DNA of 64,000 bases, from contig NZ_CP088017.1 of NCBI RefSeq assembly GCF_021049285.1, forward strand, positions 1,054,001 to 1,118,000, written 5' to 3'. Both the position numbers and the translations under genes were made by a program. This DNA comes from Ruania halotolerans. GTDB lineage: Bacteria; Actinomycetota; Actinomycetes; Actinomycetales; Beutenbergiaceae. Shown piece after piece: positions 46,846-53,714 of the stretch (position 1 is its first letter; each line of letters begins with the position of its first letter). The notes beneath the pieces are model-generated. The model did not search any database. It had not been told where the DNA came from and was given only the letters and a program-made list of their open reading frames with translations.

Positions 46846-48318
46846 TCACGATGGTCTCTGCCGTGCCTTGCGGCGCCGCTCGACGACCGGCGAGTCGCTC
46901 ATGTCCTCGAGTTCCCTTCCCTTCGTTTCGGGCACCTTGGTGAGCACGAAGAAGAACGAGAGCAGGGCGAATGTGGCGTAGAAGCCGTAGGCGAATGGCA
47001 GGCCGATCTTGGCGAAGGTGGGGAACGTCGTCGAGATGAAGAAGTTGGCGATCCATTGCGCGGCCGCCGCTACCGACAATGCCCAGGCACGGATCGAGTT
47101 GGGGAACATCTCGCCCAGCAGCACCCACACGAGCGGACCCCAGCTCACGCCGAAGAACACCACGAACCCGTTGGCGCAGATCAGCGCGATCGTTGACCAG
47201 GGAGCATCCAACTCAGCGCTCTGCGTTCCGTCGGAATTCGTGACCAGGGTGGCGAAGGAGAACGCCACGGCCATCATGCCCAAGGTCACGGCCATGCCGA
47301 TCGAGCCGAGCATCAGCATCGGCCGCCGGCCCACCTTGTCCACGAGCAGGATTGCCACGATCGTCACCACGATGTTCGTGACCGACGTGATCACCGTGAT
47401 GGTGAGGGCGTTCGACTCGTCGAAGCCGACAGAGCGCCACAACGTGGTGGAGTAGTAGAAGATCACGTTGATGCCGACGAACTGCTGGAACACCGAGAGC
47501 AAGATCCCGACCCACACGATCGGCTTCAGTCCAAGGCGCTTACCCCGCAGGTCGCTGAGCGCCTGAGCGTGCTCCTCTTGGAGCGTCGCGCGAATCTCCT
47601 GGATGCGCAGGTTGACGTTCACCTCGCCGGTGAAGTCGTAGAGGACTTGCGAGGCCTTGTCGATCTTCCCGCGGGCTACGAGGTACCTCGGTGACTCCGG
47701 CAACCGCAGCGCCATCAGACCGTAGATCGCGGCCGGGACAGCTTCGGCGAGGAACATCCATCGCCAGGCTTCGCGGCCCAGCCACAGTTCGTTGGCCGCA
47801 CTCCCGGCGGTGTCGGCGAGCATCGCATCCGAAAGAAGTGCGACGAAGATGCCCGTCACGATCGCCAACTGCTGCAACGAACCGAGGCGACCCCGTACGC
47901 GCGCCGGGGAGACCTCGGCGATGTAGGCGGGAGCGATCACGGACGCCGCACCCACCCCGAAGCCGCCGATCACACGCCAGGCGATGAAGTCCACCACGCC
48001 GAATGCGAGGCCGGAACCAAGGGCCGAGGCGAAGAACAGCACGGCGGCCACCACCATGGTGGGCACCCGGCCGTAACGGTTCGCGATCGCACCCGCGAAC
48101 CAGGCACCGGCCGCACAGCCGAGCAGCGCCGAGGAGACGGCGAAGCCCTTGAGCGCCGCGCCCAGCTCGAAGCCTGCAGGCGCATCGCCTGCCAGCGCCT
48201 CCACGGCGCCATTGATGACGGCCGTGTCAAACCCGAAGAGAAAGCCGCCCAGGGCGGCGGCGATACAGATCGCGATCACGCGACCGTTGAGGCGGTTGAC
48301 TGCGGGGGAGTCGCTCAT
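46846..48318 (-). CDS. MFS sugar:proton symporter
   Basis: 490 aa with twelve membrane helices and the sugar-porter signatures: GGFLFGFDTAVINGA near residue 20, GRVPTMVV and ARVRGRLGSLQQL in the second helix pair, PESPRYLVARGK near 210 before the central loop, VDKVGRRPMLMLGS near 325, and PETKGRELEDM at the C-terminus. It matches the XylE/GlcP/GLUT-type porter family; the sugar is not shown. It is convergent with ppx and transcribed away from the VOC genes. Confidence 0.93.
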   Translation of the reverse strand: MSDSPAVNRLNGRVIAICIAAALGGFLFGFDTAVINGAVEALAGDAPAGFELGAALKGFAVSSALLGCAAGAWFAGAIANRYGRVPTMVVAAVLFFASALGSGLAFGVVDFIAWRVIGGFGVGAASVIAPAYIAEVSPARVRGRLGSLQQLAIVTGIFVALLSDAMLADTAGSAANELWLGREAWRWMFLAEAVPAAIYGLMALRLPESPRYLVARGKIDKASQVLYDFTGEVNVNLRIQEIRATLQEEHAQALSDLRGKRLGLKPIVWVGILLSVFQQFVGINVIFYYSTTLWRSVGFDESNALTITVITSVTNIVVTIVAILLVDKVGRRPMLMLGSIGMAVTLGMMAVAFSFATLVTNSDGTQSAELDAPWSTIALICANGFVVFFGVSWGPLVWVLLGEMFPNSIRAWALSVAAAAQWIANFFISTTFPTFAKIGLPFAYGFYATFALLSFFFVLTKVPETKGRELEDMSDSPVVERRRKARQRPS

Positions 48319-48412
48319 GTGGTGCTGCCCTTCCGCTGCGCTGAGGTGATGACGTCGTCGCTGACGCTAGTACTCCCGTGCAGCGCTGTCCTGGTGTGTG
48401 GGCAGAGTCAGG

Positions 48413-48778
48413 TCAGCTCGGCTCAGTGATGCCTTCGTAGAGCCCAATCGTGTTGCCGTCGGCGTCGGTGAAGATCGCCCACCAGCTGGTCTCGCTGATC
48501 GCCTGCTTGTCCATCACCACGGTGCCGCCGAGTTCGGTCACTTTCGCGAGGGTCTCCTCGATCGAGTCGACCTCCACGTAGGAGCGAGGCTGGGTGAACC
48601 CTTCGCTACGCGGGGCGAGTCCCCCACCGCTGATGGTGTTCGGGGCCTGCCACATCGGGTACCCCTCGAATCCGGGGATCTCGGCGATCTGCCAGCCGAA
48701 TAGCTGATGGTAGAACGTGACCGCCTGCTCGGTGTTGGTCACCGGGATGTCGATGTGAGTGATGTCGCCGTGCGCCAT
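48413..48778 (-). CDS. VOC (glyoxalase-like) protein
   Basis: 121-aa single VOC domain. ITHIDIPVTNTEQAVTFYHQLFGWQIAE is the first βαβββ unit and EETLAKVTELGGTVVMDKQAI the second; DADGNTIGLYEG holds the final conserved Glu. The likely metal ligands are the early His and the final Glu, so a metal-dependent lyase, dioxygenase or resistance role is possible. The substrate is unknown. A second VOC gene lies 90 nt upstream on the same strand. Confidence 0.88.
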   Translation of the reverse strand: MAHGDITHIDIPVTNTEQAVTFYHQLFGWQIAEIPGFEGYPMWQAPNTISGGGLAPRSEGFTQPRSYVEVDSIEETLAKVTELGGTVVMDKQAISETSWWAIFTDADGNTIGLYEGITEPS

Positions 48779-48868
48779 GGGAACTCCTCAGGAGGTGGGC
48801 GTCCCGTCGTCGGGAGGACCGGCGTCTGTGCCGGTGCGTCCGAGTGTGGCACCGACCGCGGATGCTCG

Positions 48869-49261
48869 CTATCCCTGCGCCACGATCTCCACCTCGAAGC
48901 CGCGCCCGTCCTCCAGGTAGGCGGCGTAGTGCTCGTCCCCGCCGGCCCACGGGTGCCGGTCGGCGAACATCAGTGTCCACCCGTGATGCCCGGCCACCAC
49001 GGTGAGCGCATCCACCTCGGCGCGGGTGCCGCCGTCGAAGGCGAGGTGGTTCATCCCCGGGTGCCGGCGCAGTGTGCGCTCACCCGTCACGTCCGGCCCG
49101 TGCTCCAACACCAGGTAGGTCGGTCCGAGCGACCATGACGACCCCTCCGGCCAGCGGGAGGTGCAGGTGTAGCCGAGTTCGGTCAGCAGCCACGTCCAGC
49201 TGTGCGTCGCTGCGTCGTCCGGCAGCCAGATCTCGAGGTGGTGCAGGGTTCCGCGGGTCAT
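48869..49261 (-). CDS. VOC-fold protein
   Basis: 130 aa. HHLEIWLPDDAATHSWTWLLTELGY and LRRHPGMNHLAFDGGTRAEVDAL are the βαβββ elements, with the His and Glu positions retained (HLEI, HLAF, FEVEIV). ATG 49261 follows AAAAGGGGG; an open extension to 49327 is rejected because it crosses the operator region. A 24-bp palindrome lies 10 nt upstream of its start. Possible lyase or resistance role; substrate unknown. It is divergent from the membrane gene at 49351. Confidence 0.85.
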   Translation of the reverse strand: MTRGTLHHLEIWLPDDAATHSWTWLLTELGYTCTSRWPEGSSWSLGPTYLVLEHGPDVTGERTLRRHPGMNHLAFDGGTRAEVDALTVVAGHHGWTLMFADRHPWAGGDEHYAAYLEDGRGFEVEIVAQG

Positions 49262-49271
49262 CCATCCCCCT

Positions 49272-49295
49272 TTTGTGTCAAAGAGTTGACACAAA
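49272..49295 (-). promoter_or_regulatory. 24-bp palindromic operator upstream of the VOC gene
   Basis: T-TTGTGTCAA-AGAG-TTGACACAA-A, a perfect inverted repeat with 10-bp arms, 10 nt before ATG 49261. It contains a plus-strand TTGACA (49286-49291) that may be the -35 of the divergent membrane gene. The regulator is unknown. Confidence 0.6.
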
Positions 49296-49314
49296 TGTCG
49301 GCCGTTGCCATTGT
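49286..49314 (+). promoter_or_regulatory. promoter of the membrane gene at 49351
   Basis: TTGACA (49286-49291), a 17-bp spacer, then CATTGT (49309-49314). The right palindrome (49314-49335) would cover the start site. Confidence 0.45.
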
Positions 49315-49335
49315 TGTACCAGATCAACGGTACAA
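49314..49335 (+). promoter_or_regulatory. probable GntR (YtrA-type) operator
   Basis: TTGTACC-N8-GGTACAA, a perfect 7-bp inverted repeat 15 nt before the ATG of the membrane gene that is transcribed together with the GntR gene. Autoregulation by that GntR protein is inferred. Confidence 0.5.
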
Positions 49336-49350
49336 GAAAGAGAGATCGTC

Positions 49351-50217
49351 ATGACCGGGTTCGTCTGGTTCTTCCTTGCCTTCGTCCTGATCGCTGCGGT
49401 GGCGCTGTTCGTGGTGATCGCGGTGTTCAGTCGTGGTTCCGCACCGCGATCCGGGCACGACGGCGTCCGCCGGGTCCGCGCGGTCATCGTCCTAGCCCGC
49501 GTGGTCGCCGCAGTACTGGCCGTGCGCGTGGTGATGGATGTGTCCGAGCTGGGCCTGTACGGGCAGGGCCTCTCCCTCGCACCGTTCGTGGTGGCGATCG
49601 TGTGGGTGCTCGGCGGGATCGCCGCCGAGATGGTCACGCGCTCGGCTCTGCGCGATGGTGGTGCCGCCCTGGAGGTGCGGAGCCTCGAGCGATATCTGCC
49701 GCGCCGCTCAGCGTTTCTGCTCGGGTTCAGCATCGTGTTGCTCGTCGCGACAGCGGTCATCACCACGGTCGTTGCAGGTGCCGATGGCCGATCGCTGGCA
49801 TATGCGTGCGGACCTGACTGCATGAGCACGAGAACGCCGTGGCCGGGCGCGTTCTATACGGCACCGCTCGCGGTTGCCTTCATGATTCTGCTCGTGCTCG
49901 TCGCCATCAATGTCCACCTCGCCGTCACCCGGCCGCGCGGGAATCTCGCCGAGGTCGATCTCGCCGCAGATGATGACACCCGCAGCGCCGCCGTGGCTGC
50001 CGCGCTGGCGGTAGTGGCCCTCGCCATCGCCGCGACGGCAGCAGGTCTGGTGATGTTCGGTCTTCTCCCACCCTCGTTCGATCCGGATGCGCCGCCGCTG
50101 ATTCGCCTCGCCCTGGTGGCCGGGATCGCAGCGGTCGTACTGGCGGCAGTGAGCGCGGCGGGGCTACTGGTGACCGCGCTCACCCCGCGGCCGGTGCGCT
50201 CCGCTGCGGAGGTGTGA
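49351..50217 (+). CDS. membrane protein linked to a GntR regulator
   Basis: 288 aa with about six membrane helices, starting with FVWFFLAFVLIAAVALFVVIAVF and including LLGFSIVLLVATAVITTVVAG, FMILLVLVAINVHLAV and AAVAAALAVVALAIAATAAG. A cytoplasmic loop between segments carries LEVRSLERYLPRRS. I do not recognise a named family; the gene order membrane protein then YtrA-type GntR suggests a small envelope-stress or transport unit. ATG 49351 has an AGAGAGA stretch ahead. The GntR gene starts 3 nt after its stop. Confidence 0.75.
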   Translation: MTGFVWFFLAFVLIAAVALFVVIAVFSRGSAPRSGHDGVRRVRAVIVLARVVAAVLAVRVVMDVSELGLYGQGLSLAPFVVAIVWVLGGIAAEMVTRSALRDGGAALEVRSLERYLPRRSAFLLGFSIVLLVATAVITTVVAGADGRSLAYACGPDCMSTRTPWPGAFYTAPLAVAFMILLVLVAINVHLAVTRPRGNLAEVDLAADDDTRSAAVAAALAVVALAIAATAAGLVMFGLLPPSFDPDAPPLIRLALVAGIAAVVLAAVSAAGLLVTALTPRPVRSAAEV

Positions 50218-50220
50218 GCC

Positions 50221-50595
50221 GTGCAGGTGCGTATCGACGACGGCGACCCCACCCCGCCGTACGAGCAGCTCCGCCGTCAGCTGCTCGCCCTGATGCATGC
50301 CGGTGCTCTGGCACCGGAGGCCCGGCTCCCCCCGATCCGGCAGCTTGCCGCGGACCTGGGAGTGGCCGCTGGCACAGTGGCGCGTGCCTATCGGGAGTTG
50401 GAGGACGCGGGCTGGCTCGTCTCTCGCCGCGGTGGCGGCACTCGGGTGGCCACTGGTGCCGCGCCGCAGTCGGCGGCCTCCGGTGTGGATCTGTCCGAGG
50501 TCACCGCAGCCGTGCACCACGCACGAGCCCGCGGCGCCACCGCCACGCAGATCCAGGCAACAGTGGACCTTGCCCTTGCCGCTGGGCCGCAATGA
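50221..50595 (+). CDS. GntR-family regulator (YtrA type)
   Basis: 124 aa. The winged-helix domain is near residues 10-78: PPYEQLRRQLLALMHAGALAPEARLPPIRQLAADLGVAAGT, VARAYRELEDAGWLVSRRGGGTRV. It lacks the long effector domain of FadR- or MocR-type proteins; the short C-terminal helix is typical of the YtrA subfamily. GTG 50221 starts 3 nt after the membrane gene stop, so the two are co-transcribed. The operator candidate is the palindrome at 49314-49335. Confidence 0.92.
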   Translation: MQVRIDDGDPTPPYEQLRRQLLALMHAGALAPEARLPPIRQLAADLGVAAGTVARAYRELEDAGWLVSRRGGGTRVATGAAPQSAASGVDLSEVTAAVHHARARGATATQIQATVDLALAAGPQ

Positions 50596-50703
50596 CCCCG
50601 AATGGCGCACCGGCTACCCCGACCAGGCGGTGGGCTGTTCGTGGTGGTGCGGGCCGCCGTCGGGAGTGGATGCGAAGATGAGGCGACGCGAGACGGGAGC
50701 GCC

Positions 50704-51171
50704 ATGACCGAGACCACCCCAGCCCTACAGGCGCTGGAACAGACCGATTTGCGCTATGCGGTGACCCGGCACGGGCCGGTCTTTTCTCTCGCCGAGGCCG
50801 CTATGGCGCGCGGGCTTGACCCGGACCAACTCATCAAGACGATGGTGGTGCGCCGCGGCAGCGGTGACTACCTGTTCGTACTCGTTCCGGGGAGCCGGTC
50901 GATCTCCTGGCCCAAGCTGCGTGCCCTGCTCGGCGTGAACCGGCTCTCGATGCCCGATGCAGCCAGGGCGAAGGACGTGACCGGGTACGAACGCGGAACC
51001 ATCACCCCGTTCGGCGCCACCACGGCCTGGCCCGTGATCGCCGACTCGCGGATCGCCGGTCAGCAGGTCTCGATCGGCGGAGGCGGTCACGGCATCGGCG
51101 TCACGCTCGCCGGGGACGATCTGGTGACACACCTGGACGCGACCGTGGCTGACGTGACCGAGAGTGGCTGA
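50704..51171 (+). CDS. YbaK/EbsC-family Cys-tRNA or Pro-tRNA deacylase
   Basis: 155-aa editing-domain protein. YAVTRHGPVFSLAEAAMARGLDPDQLIKTMVVR near residue 18, GDYLFVLVPGSRSISWPKLR near 57 and PFGATTAWPVIADSRI near 103 are the YbaK/ProX features, with the catalytic Lys in LIKTM. It hydrolyses mischarged tRNA; which of the family specificities applies is not shown. ATG 50704 follows GGGAG. It overlaps the downstream UDG gene by 8 nt. Confidence 0.88.
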   Translation: MTETTPALQALEQTDLRYAVTRHGPVFSLAEAAMARGLDPDQLIKTMVVRRGSGDYLFVLVPGSRSISWPKLRALLGVNRLSMPDAARAKDVTGYERGTITPFGATTAWPVIADSRIAGQQVSIGGGGHGIGVTLAGDDLVTHLDATVADVTESG

Positions 51172-52024
51172 ACGACCCGAGCGCGCAGACCCGTCCGACC
51201 GGCTGCACCCACGCACCAGAAAGGGCTTCCCCTCCCCGGTCCCGCCCGGAACAGGCTGGCCCGGCGACCCTGCCCGGCCCCGCACCACGCGCGCCGCGGA
51301 CAGTGACGAGGTGGCCAGACTGGCAGCCTCCTCCCGCACCCTGGAGCTGCTGGATGCGCGGTCCAGCGTGTGCCGCGCCTGCCCCCGCTTGGTCTCCTGG
51401 CGTGAGGGGGTGGCGACCACCCGCCGTCGAGCCTTCGACGGTGAACCGTACTGGGGCCGCCCGGCCCCCGGCTTCGGGGACCTGCGTGCGCACCTGCTGA
51501 TCGTCGGCCTCGCCCCGGCCGCACACGGGGCCAACCGGACCGGACGGGTATTCACTGGTGACCGGTCCGGGGACTGGATCTTCGCCGCCCTGCACCGCGC
51601 CGGCTATGCGAACCAACCGGAGAGCATCGATGCCGCCGACGGGCTGGCGCTGGACGGCGCACGGATCGTCGCGGCCGTGCGGTGTGCCCCACCGGACAAC
51701 GCACCCACTCCGCAGGAGAAGCACACCTGCGCGCCATGGCTGGACCGCGAGATCGAGCTGCTCGCCCCGCACCTGACGGCGATCCTCACCCTGGGTGGGA
51801 TCGGCTGGCAGGCCACGTTCGCAGCCCTACGGCGGCTGGGCTGGCAGGTGCCCCGGCCGCAGCCCTCCTTTGGTCACGGCGCGATGGCCACGGTGACCCG
51901 CCCGGTCGGGGGACCGGTCGCCATCATCGGCAGCTACCACGTGTCCCAGCAGAACACCTTCACCGGTCGCCTCACCGAGACCATGCTCGACGACGTCCTC
52001 CAGCGGTGCCGCGCGCGCGGATGA
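51164..52024 (+). CDS. udgB: uracil-DNA glycosylase, family 5 (UdgB type)
   Basis: Removes uracil and related bases from DNA; 286 aa. CRACPRLVSWREGVA near residue 68 is one of the Fe-S Cys groups. LLIVGLAPAAHGANRTGRVFTGDRSGDWIF near 110 is motif A, with the family-5 Ala/His pattern, and GSYHVSQQNTFTGRLTETM near 258 is motif B. RCAPPDNAPTPQEKHTCAPWL supplies further cluster Cys. It starts by GTG 51164, inside the YbaK end, so the two are coupled. The stop is 61 nt before the ndh start. Confidence 0.9.
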   Translation: MAERPERADPSDRLHPRTRKGFPSPVPPGTGWPGDPARPRTTRAADSDEVARLAASSRTLELLDARSSVCRACPRLVSWREGVATTRRRAFDGEPYWGRPAPGFGDLRAHLLIVGLAPAAHGANRTGRVFTGDRSGDWIFAALHRAGYANQPESIDAADGLALDGARIVAAVRCAPPDNAPTPQEKHTCAPWLDREIELLAPHLTAILTLGGIGWQATFAALRRLGWQVPRPQPSFGHGAMATVTRPVGGPVAIIGSYHVSQQNTFTGRLTETMLDDVLQRCRARG

Positions 52025-52073
52025 ACGGCGCCGCCGTGTGCAAACACACAGCGCGGGCGCTTGCCGTGGGTTC

Positions 52074-52079
52074 TAGAGT
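52074..52079 (+). promoter_or_regulatory. -10 box of the leaderless ndh promoter
   Basis: TAGAGT, then 6 nt, then ATG 52086 with no ribosome binding site between them. Confidence 0.5.
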
Positions 52080-52085
52080 GGACGC

Positions 52086-53492
52086 ATGACCGATCAGGCC
52101 ACCACCCCCCTTCCCGCAGAGGTCAAGACCCGCAAGGTCCCGCGCATACTGATTCTCGGCGGTGGCTATGTGGGGCTGTACACCGCGATGCAGATCCGCA
52201 AGCGCATGGGCCGCCGTGAGGTGGCGATCGTGGTGGTGGACCCGCGCTCGTACATGACGTACCAGCCGTTCCTGCCCGAGGCCGCCGCCGGTTCGATCGA
52301 GCCCCGCCACGTGGTGGCTCCGCACCGCCGCCTGCTGCACGGCTGTACGGTCCTCTCCGGGCGCGTCACGGGTCTGGATCACTCCGAGCGCAAGGCAAGC
52401 ATCGATCCCGTCGAGGGCGAGCCGTACCAGGTCTCCTACGATCACGTGGTGGTCGCGCTCGGCGCCGTCGCCCGGGTGCTCCCGATCCCGGGACTGGCTG
52501 AGAACGGCATCGGCTTCAAGCAGATCGAAGAGGCGATCGCCCTGCGCAACCAGGTGCTGAACAAGATGGACGTGGCCGCCTCCACATGGGATCCAGAGCT
52601 TCGCAAGCGGATGCTCACGTTCACCTTCGTGGGGGGCGGTTTCGCCGGTATCGAGGCGATCGCCGAGATTGAGGACATGGCCCGGCACGCCTGCAAGGAC
52701 TTCGACTCGATCCGCCAGCAGGATCTGCGGTTTGTGCTCATCGAGGGCGCGCACCGGATCCTGCCCGAGTTCGGCGACGAACTCGGCGGCTATGCCCTCG
52801 AACAGCTGCGCGCCCGGGGGATCGAGGTCAAGCTCAACACGTTCCTGAACTCGGCCGAGAACGGCGAGATCGTGTGCTCCGACGGTGATGAGTTCGCGTC
52901 CGACACTCTCGTGTGGACCGCCGGGGTGAAGGCCAACCCGGTGCTCGCCGACACCAACCTTCCGCTGGACGAGGCCGGCCGCGTGCGTGCCCTGCCCACG
53001 CTGCAGGTGGCCACCGAGGAGGGCGAGATCCTCGACGGCGCCTGGGTGGCCGGTGACTGTGCCGCCGTACCTGACCTCACCAGTGACGTGGAAGGCAAGC
53101 TGTGTGGCCCCACGGCCCAGCATGCGGTGCGCCAGGCACGTCACCTGGGCGACAACATCGTCCGTTTCCTCTCCGACGAGCCGGTAGTGGACTACGCGCA
53201 CCGGGATCTGGGCACGGTGGCCTCACTCGGTCTCTACAAGGGGGTCGCGCAGATCATGGGCATCAAGTTCCGTGGGCCGATCGCCTGGTTCATGCACCGC
53301 ACGTATCACATGTGGGCAATGCCGAGCTTCAACCGCAAGGCGCGCATCCTGTTGGACTGGACCACCGCTCTGCTGTTCAACCGCGAGATGGTGGCCCTCG
53401 GATCGCTGCAGAGCCCGCGGGAGGCGTTCATCAACGCCGCCACCTCGAAGAAGCCAGGCAAGCAGAAGGCCGGAGCCGGCACCACACAGTGA
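52086..53492 (+). CDS. ndh: type II NADH:quinone oxidoreductase
   Basis: Non-proton-pumping flavoprotein that passes electrons from NADH to the quinone pool at the membrane; 468 aa. ILILGGGYVGLYTAMQIRKRMG near residue 20 is the FAD fold, SYMTYQPFLPEAAAGSIEPRHV near 57 the quinone-site region, and FVGGGFAGIEAIAEIEDM near 180 the NADH fold. WTAGVKANP and GAWVAGDCAAVPD complete FAD binding. The C-terminal amphipathic part (about 385-455, MHRTYHMWAMPSFNRKARIL) attaches the protein to the membrane. Followed by the tRNA at 53538. Confidence 0.94.
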   Translation: MTDQATTPLPAEVKTRKVPRILILGGGYVGLYTAMQIRKRMGRREVAIVVVDPRSYMTYQPFLPEAAAGSIEPRHVVAPHRRLLHGCTVLSGRVTGLDHSERKASIDPVEGEPYQVSYDHVVVALGAVARVLPIPGLAENGIGFKQIEEAIALRNQVLNKMDVAASTWDPELRKRMLTFTFVGGGFAGIEAIAEIEDMARHACKDFDSIRQQDLRFVLIEGAHRILPEFGDELGGYALEQLRARGIEVKLNTFLNSAENGEIVCSDGDEFASDTLVWTAGVKANPVLADTNLPLDEAGRVRALPTLQVATEEGEILDGAWVAGDCAAVPDLTSDVEGKLCGPTAQHAVRQARHLGDNIVRFLSDEPVVDYAHRDLGTVASLGLYKGVAQIMGIKFRGPIAWFMHRTYHMWAMPSFNRKARILLDWTTALLFNREMVALGSLQSPREAFINAATSKKPGKQKAGAGTTQ

Positions 53493-53518
53493 CGCGCAGG
53501 GCGCCGGCGGATGCGACG

Positions 53519-53524
53519 TAGGAT
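53519..53524 (+). promoter_or_regulatory. -10 box of the tRNA at 53538
   Basis: TAGGAT, 13 nt before the tRNA 5' end. It lies 27 nt after the ndh stop. Confidence 0.45.
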
Positions 53525-53537
53525 CGAAAGCCGCCGC

Positions 53538-53611
53538 GCCCCCATAGCCCAACCGGCAGAGGCAGCCGACTTAAAATCGGCACAGTCAGGGTTCGAGTCC
53601 CTGTGGGGGCA
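53538..53611 (+). tRNA. tRNA-Leu, anticodon UAA, with a short variable arm
   Basis: Acceptor GCCCCCA / TGGGGGC pairs fully; the discriminator base is A, as LeuRS requires. Anticodon arm GCCGA-CTTAAAA-TCGGC gives UAA. T arm CAGGG-TTCGAGT-CCCTG. The variable region is only five bases (ACAGT), unlike the long arm of canonical leucine tRNAs. No encoded CCA. Confidence 0.85.
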
Positions 53612-53640
53612 CACAGTCAGCCCGCCGTGTGCTGTTGCGT

Positions 53641-53704
53641 CTGAACCCACTTTTCGTGTCTGAACCCGCGCCGTCAGGGGTTCGAACACGAGAAGTGGGT
53701 TCAG
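53641..53704. terminator. large inverted repeat between the tRNA and the kinase gene (bidirectional terminator)
   Basis: CTGAACCCACTTTTCGTGT (53641-53659) pairs with ACACGAGAAGTGGGTTCAG (53686-53704): 19 bp with one G-U. The interior contains TGAACCC and GGGTTC, which can form a second hairpin. It sits between convergent units. Confidence 0.6.
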
Positions 53705-53714
53705 TTGGCCTGAG

